DNA from: Penicillium oxalicum
Taxonomy: Eukaryota; Ascomycota; Eurotiomycetes; Eurotiales; Aspergillaceae
Assembly: GCF_001723175.1 (NCBI RefSeq)
Contig: NC_064652.1
Span: 3,286,001-3,350,000, forward strand
Length of the DNA stretch: 64,000 bases
Reading direction: 5' to 3'
Below, piece after piece: positions 21,242 through 34,566 of this stretch. Positions within the stretch are counted from its first letter, which is position 1, and the number at the start of each line of letters is the position of its first letter. The notes below the pieces were generated by a model. That model worked only from the letters and a program-made list of their open reading frames with translations. It was not told the DNA's origin and searched no databases. The position numbers were made by a program, and so were the translations under genes.

Positions 21242-21862
21242 GTCAAAGGGGTGGCTCTACCTGAAAGCCTATGCTTAGTCGGGCAGGGGGGGGGCAGAGG
21301 TGCCTAGCTCTCCGGAAAATACCGTGCGATTAAATCGCTCAGTATAATTACCTGAGTGGCCCCTAGATAGGCGTTGTTTTGTGCCCGCTTTCTTAGGCGT
21401 TTCAGAGGGCAGAATTGACGAGTCCAAAATTAAGAACGAAGGGGTACTCTAGCCGCACGAATTCAGAGGGTAAGGCCAAGGCTATAGCTAAGCAGATAGG
21501 CCCTCTGGAACCGTTACAGAGACGGTCAACGATCGTCTAGCGTGGTACATTTGCCCACAAAATAACCAAAAGCCGATTCGAGCGGAACTCTCAACGAAAG
21601 CAAGCTCGCCGCGCCTGTCTATGGTTCGCGTCGGACTAATTAGTCGTATCGGATGAACGCATACGGGAAATTATAGGGGCAGGCCGTTGCGTTAGGGGTG
21701 CGTAAGTGGTTCGTGCAGGTGTCTGTAACAAAAGATATATAACCAACCTAGGTTGCTAACATCTTCCAGTAGAACAGGCCTTTCTGTCCTCGTGCATTCA
21801 GATTGATAGTTCGTCTGATGGTTCTGTGTCCTTTGTCTTCCATGGACGCCGCTGCCTCGCAG

Positions 21863-21940
21863 CCTTCACTGCCTTGAGCCCCGTGAAGTATATCTTGTGC
21901 TCCTTCACTGCCCTGAGCCCCGTGAAGTATATTTTGTGCT
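21863..21940. repeat. 39-bp tandem duplication
   Basis: Two 39-bp units differing at two positions. On the minus strand they lie in an open frame (21963-21748) as ILHGAQGSEG repeated. It could be a fragment of a coding gene; the family is unknown. Confidence 0.7.
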
Positions 21941-22599
21941 CTTTGTGTGTCATAGAGTAACATAGTTACTTTGACCTCCCCTAGCTATGCAGGCACCTCT
22001 TCGTGGTGCTAGGGATTATTACTCAAGGTTTCCAGCCTCGAGGAAGCCAAGACCTGCATATTTTGACTCTTTCTTTATATCTTGTACTTCACATAAACAA
22101 ACCGAAGGCTACCTAGAGGAAAACCCTCTTTATCTGTACTGAATTTCCTTTTGCCGTATATATAAAGTAAGGGCATTTCATAATAGAACCCATAACTATT
22201 AATTAGCGTATTGTACCTGAGAGTTTAGACAACGAAAAGTTGGACAAAGAGTGGAAGTACGGCAAGACCTAGGATAAAGATTGTACGGAACCGTGGCCCG
22301 CCACAGTCCCGGAGGTTATGCTAGAGAGGTAGCAAGGAAACTTAACACACTAAGTTTTTAAAACAGGCAGAACTAAGAAAACTGTCAGCCAGTGAAGTGT
22401 GTGCCAAATACCGCATGCAAAAGTATCTATAGGCTGGTTCAGCTGGCATCCCATCCTAAGTCCATCTCGGTAAGGCTCGGATTAACGCCAACACTTACAA
22501 AGATAAAAGCAGAGAACAGGAGTAAAAAAACGGACAGCTAATTAGCGGTGGTAATAACTCCCGCGATATTTTATTTTAGAACTTAATGGCTTTCCTGCT

Positions 22600-25500
22600 C
22601 TAGCTCTTATCAGGAATAGGACAGAGAGACATTCCTATCCTCATATAGTATCCAAAAGACGGAGTGCACACCAGGAAAACAAGTCGAAGCAACCGTCGGG
22701 CTTACGAGGCTGAAAGCTGTGATAACTACTAGATCTGTAGGGAAAGCCTATCTAGGATATCGGCGCTAAGAGGGTTGTAAAGCAATGAAAAACGTACAGT
22801 CAATATAATGTTTCTTGCGACATCAACGCATATCATATGGTATTAGTCTTTCAAAGGTGTTTGGCTTGCTTCTAAAAAGCGGATGAAACTCGCAGGAGCT
22901 TGAGGAACAGGCGGAGTAGCTACGTAATGGAAATCATCAAGTGGTGGTCTGATTCACCCGGTTAGTATTAGGAAAGGATGAGGCCGTGGGCAAGACACGA
23001 GAGCCAGAGGGAAAAGTACAACGGCTTAAGCAAGAACAAGAGATCATGAACGCTAGGCACCAGGACCTGGTAGGGTGGAGTGAGGTCATTCCTACGTCCT
23101 AACGGGCGCATGCCAGCCTTCTTCCTGCCGCCGAAATGGTCTAGAAAGAGTATAACACGCTTCATAATAGGCGAAATGCGACTTCCTACCTGGGTCTAGG
23201 GTCTAATAGACAGACTAGCCTGCACAGCTCACTGATGTGGGGCCTGGCGTATTGCCTGGCCACTCCTTAGCGGTGGCGAATCCTTCCACGGACGCTCCGC
23301 AAGCGCCAGCGCTACCTGAGCAATACGAGTGGCCTTGACTCAATAGAGTTTGACCCCCATATCGAGACTTTTTACTTTCACCCACACAGGCTCAAGCCAA
23401 GGCCCCCACCAACTATACTGTCTGCCCTCATCAAATCATTAAAATCCAACATTAAACCTGCTAGTCATAGCCACGTATTTCGTACCACTGTATAATAACC
23501 TACTCACAGGTTTTATTTCATATCACAGCATGTACATTAGCTCTGGAAACTTACCCCTATCAGAAGCTCCTGCCACGAGGCGGCCGTTGGTCTAGGCTAG
23601 GGATCGTCGTCGCGAAAGTAACATTACTGGCGTGCCTAGACGTGAATCGGCCATTTTGCGTCCAGACATCCCGCTGCTTCCGTTTTTCATCGTCTTGCCT
23701 TGTCTGTTGGGGGCTAAGTTAGGGGTCAAAACAGTTGAAAAAGACAAAAAGAGGCACCGTCAGGACAAACTGGTGCCTTACGGGTCCAATTGCTACCCTT
23801 AGACTCAAGCTACGGCCAACAGATCCCGGTGAACATGCCGTTCCGATGTTCACAGTCTAGCGAAATACCTGCGTCAGGCTCGACTGTCGATCTAAGTGAA
23901 ACCGTTGGGTTTCTCAGTCTATTCTTGCAGTCAACCAACTTGACCCTTGCACATCAAAAGGTGTGGTCCCGGAAGGAAGGATATGGCCATCCTTGGATAT
24001 TGATGCGGGACCACTTATCTATATATACCGTTGCAGGACAAACCATCCTAACAGATGGTTTGGCTTAGACCTTTTGGCCTAATGGATTAAACAGTGAGCA
24101 ACGGCATGGTAGGATTCCAAAGGGCGATCAATTCGCAACTAGGGGCGTATTCCCCCCCCGGCCCGAAGGTCTCTACAGCCGCGTCATTGCTAATCCGAAG
24201 CCTTGTCAATCGCTAGCCTCTATAAAAGTAATGCTACTTAGACTAAAGTATTGCTTGCCTTGATCACCCCTGCCGCTTCTGGCCGACTTCGGTCAGACTT
24301 TCTCTTTGGACTAGCCTTAGCAGAGCCACCGGCCAGAGACGCCGATTGACATAGATGTCCTAGTGTCGCGATCAAACTGTCATGACCTGTGACAGGACTG
24401 TCCGGCCGTACTAAATTAATGACCCGTGGATTCGCCCCACGAGAGGATCGGATTGCTGCAAAACATGAGCATCGTTGATTCTGGCCCCACGAGCTGCAGT
24501 TCGCATGTACTGTCTGTAACCTAGTCTATTCTAACCTATATTTGTGTAGCGTTCTCTATCTGGCCACTGAAAGGGCCCTCTCTGTCGGCTGGAACCATAG
24601 CGGATGCGCCGGATTTTTTTTTTTTTTTTTAAAAAACGGTACTAATGTATCATAAACTCGATCCCTCTAATTTTGAGACAGGAGGGTGGAATACGTTGTC
24701 TGGATTCTGATATGTGGCTTACACCAACAGAAATAGGGATGATTTCCTCTGAACGGGGCTTATGCTTGGTGCTTCCCACGCCCAATCATCGCAGTCTCTT
24801 CCTGGAAATCTGGTATATCCACCAGTCCTGAATTCTTCCGCTGTAAGTTTCCTCTCCTACGTTGAAAGTATGGTACGGCTTGCGGATGAGACCTTCTGGT
24901 GGTGGTGGTGGGCCAGTTCAGATCAGCGTTACCAAGCGTTGAAATTCGGGCTCCACCTAGAACTAGCCCGTGCGCATGATCCTCCAACGTCCCGCAAGCT
25001 TGAGTTAGGGCCAATTTTTACCAGGGCCGTTGCCGTCGAAACTGTCCTATTATAAACGATACCTATCCTTAATAGAGAGCAAAGGCGGCTGGAAATGGAT
25101 CCAATCCGGGGCTTTCAAAAAGCTTCCGAATAACCGACAAAGTATTACGACGAAGTAGCCTTATCCGTAGTCACATTGCCCGACGCGATAATCGTTTTCT
25201 ATGCGGGGTGGCTCTCCGCCTCAGCTATGATGACTTTAGTGCAAAGAGCTGTAACGTCCACGCGTACACTACTAGCCTTGTCTGGCCGGGTGGTTCATGA
25301 CAGGGGTGTCCTCCGAAGGTACCCCGCCACGGACATGAAATGGAATCAAATTCGTCCACAGCGTAGCCAATCATAACTCTTAGGAAAAATGAAGTGTGAT
25401 CGACCAGCTCAATGGCCGCAGGGGCCGATCCTGTCAAGAAAGGATCGGCAATTTCATGACTCGCACGCTAGCTGCTAGAAGTTTAGCACAGCCTATACGA

Positions 25501-28130
25501 TTCATGTAAACGAAATTTTTTCAATGCCAGTAGGATCGAGTTAAACGAAGTGTCTGCGATTTGGTCCGGGCAAGTCGTGGCTCGTATACATGGTCCCTGC
25601 TCGTGAATTCTCCCTTTCGGAGTATTGGAAGAGACAGGGGAAGGGATAATGCCGGCTGATGCTGAGGTCTAGGCCCGTGCTATCGCGGGTGCCGGCCGAG
25701 GTCTACGACGCTAGCCGGCAGGCTTTACCCTGAACCCTGTTCGGGCCCTTGGTTCCACGGCTCGTACCCTACATGCTTGTGTGGTTCAGCCTGTTACAGG
25801 CATCGGTTATCACCGCAATCTCACGAGAGTAGTATGCTGTTACAGGGTTAATGACGACGGGGTTGGAACCGGGCCAATCTCCCAGGGCATAGAGACATGG
25901 GTAGGGGTTCCAGGGAGAAAAGGGTCGAATGTGATTCCGTGCCAGTGTAAGCGAGGATCAGGAATCAGCGTGGCGCTCCTATAGCGTCACCCAGGTCCAT
26001 GGGGTTCTCAACGATTTGGATCAGTGAGAAACCAACTCGAAAGTTGTGGCAGGGAGGATGCCGAGGCATTCTACGGTTAGTGGATGGTGTACGACGATGT
26101 TCAGCATCGTGCACGGAGTCAGAACTGAATCTTAATGACTAGGAGTGACTCGCTAATGGGTTGTCGATCCGTAAGACGGGAGATGTTCGTTATTCCCTTT
26201 CTAAAGCGGATTGTCCGAACTTGGGTAAGGGTCAAGGCTTGGTACTAGCTGACCAAGAAATTTGTTATTCAGAGATAAAATAGTTACTACGCTTCTTTGT
26301 TACGTAGTAGTGTTGTGAAGTTATAAGTCTGAATGGATTACATTGAATACCTTGCAGCCTTCTTTCGGTATATTCTTAATCTCTAGTGGATGTGCCTAGC
26401 TTGACCAACGTCCAATCCTTGATTAGCCCCCAGATCCAGAACGCATTAAATAGTCCGCGGAGCCTCCGAGATGCTATCTTAACCGCTTTGGGACCACAAT
26501 GTTTTCATTTTTTCTTCTATCGCAGCCAGCTTTGCATTGATGGCCTCAATGTCGGTGCATAGTTTATCTATCATAGTCTGTGTGTTGGCCGGGTATCGGT
26601 GCATGTTTTTCTTCCGCTATATTAGTTCTCAAGAGAAGTTTCCGTAGACCTTGGTTACATAGTTAGTAGGGTAGTATAATATATTGTGCGGCGTCTAGTC
26701 TGTTTACTCACGTCAGTCGATTATCCGGGCTATAAGGGTGTTAGCTTCTAAGTGTGTGTACCAGGGAGCTGAATATCTTGCTTTGCTATGCAGAGCAAGG
26801 CCGGTCATAGCAAACTCCGCGAATACTCTGTATTTAGGACCCTGTTCGAATAGCTTTTTCTCGCCCCTTGAGGCACCACACTCCACTTCTATTTATACGA
26901 TTCCTTGTAGCTATCTTCCTTCATAGAATCATCTTCTGGTTTTCTTTCAGATTGTGAGTCCATCTACTTAAGGTTGTTATCGTTTGTGCGTTCTGCATCC
27001 GACCTGGAGATGCTCTAGATACTGACCCTCGATAAAAATTAGCTTGAAGACCTAGTCTAGTCGATCGGCATATTTTCTAGAGCTAGTTCCAGAGAAGTTC
27101 CTAGCTTTCCCCCTTTTAGAGAGATAGTATTATAGGCTACAAGCCGTAAAATATCGAGGAGGAAGATATATAAGGAAGACAGACTATATTAGAGATAGTA
27201 TGATTCTATAGTGCAGGCCGAGAAAATGGTTCAACAGGAAACACATTATATTTGTTGGACGGCAAAAAGTATAACGGACCACGCTGACACCTCTGGATGA
27301 TAAAGTTGGATAATGCAATTGTCCGTCGCATTCTAAGGGGAAAGCAATTCTTATCAGGTGGACCACGGCGAAACAAAGATAGAAGATAGTGTCAATAGAA
27401 AGTCGATTGTCAGTAATCAGAAACCCTACCGGAGACCAATCTATCAATCCTTGTATATGATAATTTGGAATTGTGTTATACCGCCAGGATAGGTGCAGCA
27501 TAAAAACCCGGGCCACAGAACACCACAAGATTGACAACACTAGGGTGCATAGGAAGAGAAAGCCAAGTTGACTGAGCATTGAGTAGAAGAGCGACAGCCA
27601 AGGTGCAAATACCATGCGTGAAAGCCAGAGATAAACGTTTCACCGGAAGCTTCCCCAAATAACTTTTGATAGTTCTTCCTTTATTCCCGTTCTTGATGAA
27701 TTAAACCTGGCATACTTGTCAACAGGCAGCCTTAGGTTCACCCTAGTTGACCCGCTATTGGTGGTTCTTAAGCGGTCGTAGCCAAGGCTACCCTATGCGT
27801 AGTACGGGCCTCGGTTGCTAGGAGGAGTTCCAAAATCGATACTGTGTGTTAGGCTCAACCATAAGGTGCCAGGTTGGCTCACCATCCTTGAAGTTATCAA
27901 GATCACCATCCTCACAAGCTCGACTAGCTCGACTAACGGATAGGTTTTCCGCACTCCGCGCGAACCTGAATCTTTCGCCACCCCCTATACTCACCCATAT
28001 ACCAAGTAAAGCCATCCTAGCAGAAATGCTATTTATTCTTCGCGTACTATGCGAATCCAGTCCTTGAGCCCTATATTGCAACAATATCATGATTTTTAAT
28101 CGGGTTATTAAATTTGTACATCTACACAAT
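22600..28130. repeat. Diverged copy A of a duplicated three-gene module
   Basis: Several blocks match copy B (29003-34566) in the same order and orientation: a decayed coiled-coil gene (about 22690-23210 versus 29090-29650), an anonymous block (25630-26100 versus 31490-31860), a minus-strand acidic/coiled-coil gene (27100-26490 versus 33220-32560), and the CAACYATAAGGTGCC segment (27858 versus 34009) ahead of the Myb-like gene. No frame in copy A is intact. Stops and length changes are dense, and a run of about 18 T lies near 24615. It looks like an old duplication or transposon copy degraded by mutation. Confidence 0.6.
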
Positions 28131-29002
28131 AGCTGTAGGAGCCGACAACTGAAACGAGCGAAAAGAATAGAAATAAACTATCGAGTTTGTATAGCAAGGT
28201 GCGTCCCGCCAAAATTCGTAGATACTATAGCAGGTTGGGTGCGTTGAGATCTGGACTCTTAACAACCAGGTACAAAGGCATGATAGGTGGATCTTCTGAA
28301 TATCCTATCAGTCCGAACTCCTTTTGCAAAGACCGAGATCAATGCTAACACCCACGAGCAACGAATCAGAATGCAGGGAAAAATAAATATTTAATCGAGA
28401 ATTATTTTCGCTAAATCATTAATTTTATTCTAGTACACACCGGTATCGCTAGTCTCAGCTGTTACAAAAACAGGATCTTGAAGCTCTATCCTCGCAATCG
28501 CAAGGCGTATTGAATAACCCGAGGCTCTGCTAGGGTGATCGATGAGCCTAGAAGATAGGACAAGTTTCTGGGCTAGTAGATAATAGCCAGTCTGGACCGG
28601 CTGCGCTCATAATAAAGTATATGCAATATAGATATTACGTGCGAATATCCCCACGCATAGATTATTTCTAATGATAGACAAAACGCCCTTCATCGGCCCT
28701 TTTTAAGTGAGCCCACCTCCAGGCTCTTTACCTCGAATTAACCGTTTCTCTCGGAAGGACGGGGAAGAACATCCTCCGGTGGGGCGTGTAAAAGGTGACT
28801 TGCCGGCAACCCTCAGGATAGTAAGGCCGGGAGGAAAGACGCGGTGGATATTCAATGGGGTTTGATAGGGATTAGTAGCGACCGTGAGCTCTAAATCATT
28901 TAAAGTCACAATACCTCCCCCAAAATAAAAATTTCATTCAAGAGAAACTCCGGTTACTTCGCCTCTCGTTGAGAACGTTGAATAGTGATCTACATATCCA
29001 AC

Positions 29003-29818
29003 ATGCCAAAGATCACGAGCTCCTCCCGCAAACCAATAATTCAGGCCCCGCCAGGCGCAGGGAAAAGCAGTTTCGCCTCTGCTAAATCTTCTGTTAGCCG
29101 GGCTACACGGGCTGCACGCTCTGCGACTGCCACAGCGGATGCCAGCTCACAGGCAAAGAACCGAGTTGCGAAGCTAAAACAATACGCGGTAGGCAGTCTT
29201 TTTAGCAGCGAGGGGCATTTTGCATTCTGACCTCGTGAAACTTAGGGCCCCTCTCCTAAGGTGGACTGGCACCAAGTCTATGAAAAATGCTTGGTTCTCC
29301 TCCAAGAGGCTGATGAAGACTCGGAGAGGCTTGAGGAAAAAATAAACGAAGCGCGAAGGGAAGCTACTCAAATCCAGTTGCAGCTACGCAGCGAAGTGAA
29401 GAAAGCGACAGCAGAGGTCAGCCAGCTCAACTCGGAAAAACAAGAGGCCATGGGCAAGATACAGGCGCTAGAGGGAGAAGTGCGGCGGCTGAAGCAAGAC
29501 CTAGAGACCACAAATGTCAGGAACCAAGATCACGTAGCGTGGAGTGAAATCTTTCCTGTACTTCAACGGACGCACAGCAACCTGATTTCTGCCGCTGATG
29601 GGGTCTGGAAAACCTATGACACGCTACAGAATAAGCGAAATGGGACCTTCTTACCTGGATCTGGGGTCTCCTGGTTAGACCAGCCTATGCAGCTTGCTGC
29701 AATAGGTCCTAGCTCTTTGCCCGACCTTGCATTAGCGCCAGACAATCTCTCAGTGGATGCTCCGCAAGCACCGGCTCAGCTCGACCAATACGGGGGACAT
29801 TCGTGGAAAGATATTTAA
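29003..29818 (+). CDS. Coiled-coil protein of the duplicated module, two exons (copy B, intact)
   Basis: Exon 29003-29188, a 57-bp intron (GTAGGC donor, TTCTGACC branch, CTTAG acceptor), then exon 29246-29818. 252 aa. The N-terminal 60 residues are basic, Ser/Ala/Arg-rich (SRATRAARSATATADASS), perhaps DNA-binding or disordered. Residues about 75-150 are a long coiled coil (EEKINEARREATQIQLQL, EGEVRRLKQDLE). The rest is a globular-looking tail with WSEIFPVLQRTHSNL. A decayed homologue lies at about 22690-23210. Family not recognised. Its preservation next to heavily decayed DNA suggests recent activity or selection. Confidence 0.6.
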
Positions 29819-32547
29819 CTGCTACCTCCGGACTGCCTCACTTCCAGCTACACCTGTCAAGGCCACAGTACTGTCTATTCACTATCATCGTCTAACAAAT
29901 CACAATCTTGACCGTTCATCCCCCTGCCACCTAGAGAGTCGGGTAGACTGCAGGGCTGTAGAATAAACGCTCTCCATGGTCCCCAAGTCAACTCTAGAGA
30001 TTTTAATACGCAACGGAATCTCCCCATAGATAAGTCCTTATAGATTAAATTGAATTATTAACATAAAGTGATTGAGATGACTGAAGGCGTGGAGGTCTGT
30101 TAGGAGATCGCTCGCAGAGATTTACAGTACGACGCTATACTACCTAAATATCACTCTGTATGATCATCGCGAAAAATCACAAATTTGACACCATACTGGC
30201 CGCGGGTTTTTCGCGGACCAGGATAGGACCAAAATCGACTATAAAAGCCGTTCGGTTTCAGGGGCAAAAGCGCATCTTAGTAGGGGCTAGTTATAAAATC
30301 TGCTATATGCTAAGTTTAGCGATCTAGGCGGCCGCGTAAACTTTCTCTACATCAGTGGATTTTTCCTACTCAAGAACTCGGGCGCCATGCCCTAGCCTCA
30401 GTATCTGGGGCTAATAGAGAGGTAGTAGGGCATTAGCAAAGAACACATTCCTAGTTGATAGGGAGACAGGCCAGTTAGCCAGTTTTGACCCCCTGAAGTT
30501 GTAAGGCTCGGGATAACAATTGGTATAGGTTCGAGACTTTTGTTGTCAAGGGTCATCTGTTACGGAAGCGTTCTGGGCGGACACTAACCAACAAGACCAT
30601 AAAAGATCACTAATATCCGCAGTTGCGGATACTGCCCAGAGTCCGGTATATATAGTATGGTATCGCAACTTGTTCGGCTACGCCGTAACATCATCAGTAT
30701 CCAAAGTCGGTGATCTTGACCAAACTCAAGTCCAGGAAGCGGGGATGTCTGGCCGAAGTTACACCGGGGTAGTGGGGGACAACAGATAGGGGCGGAACGC
30801 CTAGGATACGCTAATCCCGCAATATTTTGCTCTCTATTACTATCGACAATTATCTTTCTAGCCGGAGGACTAGCAGCTTCTTAGAGAAGCTAATACAATC
30901 TCAGATTTGAGGATGGGAGTTCGTATTGGTGGAGCTGGGGCCGCTAGGCTAAGTGGATTGACTGCCTGCACAGATTAGGGACTACCGAGGCTTTGCGACG
31001 CGGACAGCAGAGAAGAATACTACATTTCCAAGTTTATAATCCTAGAGATAGTCTTCACGAGAATTGAGAGACTGTCTATCTCACTACAATCTACATCTAC
31101 TACCGCGCCGCACGCTCTTGCCTTCGGCCGGCCGCTATGCTATGTATAGCTTTGGCAGATAAGCTGTAAAGCATAGATATCCCCGACGGACTAAAATGCT
31201 AGCGGGAACTTGATGGTCGACGCATAGGGACACGCAGCTGCGCGTAAATACCGAGGACGATAAAGAAAGGTGGGTCTCTTTGCTGACAAAGCTGCCTTTC
31301 TCTAGGCTTGTGCTAAGAGCATCGATTGTTGTAGCCTCCTGTAACGTGGATTCGCTAGTGTAAGCTTGAGCTCAGGGGTCTAAAAATTGCCGCAAGACAG
31401 GTCAATCTCCGGGGGATCGACTTTACTCCGAGCTTGCTACGGCCCCGCAAATAGAGGTTACTACTCGCTAGTATGTCCTCTTGGCTAATTAGAAGGGACA
31501 AAGGGAAAGGTAATTTCGACTGACGCTGAAGCCTAGATTCGGTCTATCGCGGATGCTAGTAGAGATCTACAACGCCCAAACCTAAAATTACTGTATCGTT
31601 CACGTGGACTGCAATCACGGCCAGTAATCGTTGCGGTTATGAGACTGCTATTCCATAACAGGTTGCTGTTCTAGTTGGAGAGCCGGGATTGTGAAACTAG
31701 ACTAACCAGACAACATAGAGACTTGGACTTAGGGGCGAGAAGGGGTGAGCACGATTATCTAGGAGGTATGCACACGGATTAAGATCCTGACACTGACTAA
31801 TCCCTATGACCGCATCCCGGTTTAAGAAAACCTGATTAGGCTGGATTTTGAGAAACTGTCAAACTCAAACACATAGGGGTAGGGGGGGAAGACAATGCGT
31901 TATGGGGTTCGGAAATCTCGTGCATCACGTTCGGCGAAGAAGTCCCGTTGTCACGGAATCTGGAATGATTCGACCAAGTTTCTACTTACGAGTCTCAAGA
32001 GGCCGATAATTGAGGCATTGGCTAGCTAAACTGGACTTGAAAGAACCTGCATATTGTGACCCGGACCAATACTTAGGCAGCCTATCTCATCGCCAGAATG
32101 AACCCGAGATTATCGTGGGTGCACTGGATAGGATCTTTATTTTGTTGCCGTTGAGAATTACGTCAACGGATCCTCGATGACTTGTTGGTCCGGCTGGCGG
32201 CCGTCGGAAGATTCCGCCAGCCCACCCCTCCGTTTGTCTACCCCTTCCGAGACTGAGGGGGACGTGTACGGTCAGTAGTGGCGCCTCTGGAACTTCGACC
32301 AGGCCGTCTACATATCCTATTCTATTCCGAAACCAGCCGTCGAAACACGGTAGACCGTCGACATTTGACGCTAGTTAATCGACGACGGCTCGTCACCAAC
32401 GGGCCATATAATGCGTTCTATTATATTGTAGCGTTGTAAAGCTTCTAATTGAAGCGATTGTCTTAGATAAATATTTCACGATGTTCGTCCGGCATCTTCT
32501 TCACCCCTAGCGAACCCGGCCCAGACTAGTGCGCACCGTATACTCGA
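29819..32547. other. Decayed interior of module copy B
   Basis: About 2.7 kb with no long frame in any direction. The block at 31490-31860 is alignable with 25630-26100 in copy A, so the sequence was once shared and possibly coding. I could not identify the ancestral protein. Confidence 0.5.
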
Positions 32548-33221
32548 TCAACTTTGGCGCCTGGAGCGTGGTGACCGATTCTTACTGCCATCTTTGCCTC
32601 TTTCCACCCACAATAAACTCAACTTCTCTTCCATTAAGGCAAGTCTGGTATCAATGGCCTCAATATCAGCGCACAGTTTTGCCACTATGGCCTGCGAATT
32701 TGTCTGGTTTAGCTGCATGTTTTCGTTCCAGCAATGCTGATTCTCAAGGGATATTTCCGTAGACCTGGCTCTGTTGATCAATACAATATTCATACGTCGA
32801 CTATTCTGATACACTCACTGCTGTCGTTTATCCAAGCTAGGGAAGTATTAGCCTCGTATTTCTCAACTTCCTCACCAGGTAACTGGATATCTTACTCTGC
32901 CATACAAGCTAAAGCAAGTTCAAGCGAGGTCTTTGGATACTCCGACTTGGAGACCTTGTTTGATGGGGTCGAGATTATCTCCTGGGGCACCGCAACCCAG
33001 TTCTGCTCGTTATCTTCCTCATCGCCATCTTCCTTCATCGTAGCATCTTCAATTTCATCTTCTGATTGGAGCCCGTCTGCCGGAGGTCTTCCTCATCCAT
33101 ATTTCTGCATCCGACCCTCAATGCTCCAGATATCAGCCTCAACGGGCCATTTGAAGGCCTGCTCTAGTCGATCAGAATATTTTCCAGAGGCAGCACCAGA
33201 TCTTTTTCTGGCTCCCGTCAT
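32548..33221 (-). pseudogene. Acidic coiled-coil gene of the module, with stop codons (copy B)
   Basis: From ATG 33221 (MTGARKRSGAASG) the frame reads through KYSDRLEQAFKWPVEA, an acidic region (KEDGDEEDNEQNW) and WVAVPQEII. It is broken by TGA (after KYG) and TAA (after CMAE). A second frame at 32814-32548 adds a coiled coil (LCADIEAIDTRLALMEEKL) and a basic Ser/Arg end. The TAA fits a CAA to TAA change. A decayed homologue lies at 27100-26490. Function unknown. Confidence 0.45.
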
Positions 33222-34131
33222 ACTAGATAGTGATCGGAAGTGCGAGTCGCAGAAGGTATTATAGTAAGTAGGAGAGGTGTGAGGAAAGACAGGCAGACCA
33301 AGTCCAAGGAGACAGGACGGCCTTATAGCGTATATGGGGAGAGATTGAAGTAACATCAAACACACTCTACTCCTTGAAGTACCGGGACTGTAGCTAACAA
33401 ACCTATTTCATATAATTAGTCGCCGTGATTGTCCGTAGCAATCTGAGGGGACTGTATTAACTATCAGGTTTACTATAAAGTCATCGGACGAACACAAACG
33501 ACAAGGTAAAACAAAATATCCTTGTTCTTGTGGCAATTAGGATGGCGATAGGAAGCTAAGTTATCAGATTTCTACCTCTCACAATTTTATGCGATATATA
33601 TCATCATGTAACTTGGCGCGGTGACATGCACGCCTCGCTAGAGAAGAGATGAATATGAAATAGGCCGAACTTGGGTGTGAAGGGCTAAACCTATAGATTG
33701 GCCTAGAATTAAATAGAGCTGAGACGACCAGTGTTTGCAGGGCTAGCGTCTATAGAGTGGGGAATACTAGTGTTTTCACCAAGAGTATTCCTCAAGAACG
33801 TTGATAATCGGTTCACCGGCCTGTTGAACGGATGAAGGCCCCACAAGACTGCTAGCGCACGGCTCTAGATCCACCGTAATTTAACGGTCGTTGCTGGTGA
33901 CCAAGTCGCCATCTTGGGGGTTGCTCCCTGTGTGGGTGTAGTTAGAGCTAGGGCTCGAGTTCTCTTGTTAAACTGGTCTCTTAAACAGATAGTCTGTTTT
34001 TAGACGCAACTATAAGGTGCCCTGTTGGCCCACCGTCGTACTCACTAAATTGTTTACCTAGGCCAAGAAATCGGTCTTCTTAGATCCCGCACTTCCTCTC
34101 GTCTTTCTTCTTTCTCTGAGAATCTCTCACC

Positions 34132-34566
34132 ATGCCTCGGGACAATGTCGTTCCATGGTCACCGTTAGAGGAACAGAACCTTCTTCCCTGGCTATCTCGA
34201 AACCGAAAGCTATCTTGGAAGGCAAGAGCCAAAGCCTATTCTAGACAACACCTCATAAACCGTTCAGCAGAGTCATTACGCGGTAAACAAAACCACCTTC
34301 GTCGGAAACGCCGCCTCGCCCGGAGAATGACACACAGTGACGACATTTTCAAACGACCAAGGTCATGCAATCAACGAAGGCGTGTTTCTGTCCAGCTACC
34401 CATCTCTGTTCCCACTCTCGCAATCAATAGTCCAAACCAAGAAGTTGAGCAATTGTTCGATGGCTTTCGACGACTTCGATTTTCAGGCTCATCCTCTCCG
34501 GCCACGGTCTCATCTGCCCAGGGTCGGCAGCTAGGTGAGATCCTACTATACTCTAAGCTTGAATAG
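34132..34566 (+). CDS. Myb/SANT-like DNA-binding protein
   Basis: 144 codons, single exon, good promoter-like CT-rich leader (TTCTTTCTCTGAG) before ATG 34132. Residues 7-60 match a Myb-type helix-turn-helix: PWSPLEEQNLLPWL, then LSWKARAKAY, then RSAESLRGKQNHLRRKRR, with tryptophans and a basic recognition helix. The C-terminal half is Ser/Pro-rich. It lies at the end of module copy B; its upstream segment is conserved in copy A (27858), where the gene is decayed. Likely a nuclear DNA-binding protein; targets unknown. Confidence 0.6.
   Translation: MPRDNVVPWSPLEEQNLLPWLSRNRKLSWKARAKAYSRQHLINRSAESLRGKQNHLRRKRRLARRMTHSDDIFKRPRSCNQRRRVSVQLPISVPTLAINSPNQEVEQLFDGFRRLRFSGSSSPATVSSAQGRQLGEILLYSKLE

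Noticed and set aside
23790..25440. Several 60-97 codon ORFs in copy A
   Set aside because: No shared frame with copy B and no motif; treated as chance frames in decayed sequence.
27184..27615. 143-codon hydrophobic minus ORF resembling a membrane protein
   Set aside because: Lies in AT-rich decayed copy A; no matching frame in copy B at 33400-33620 and no family features.
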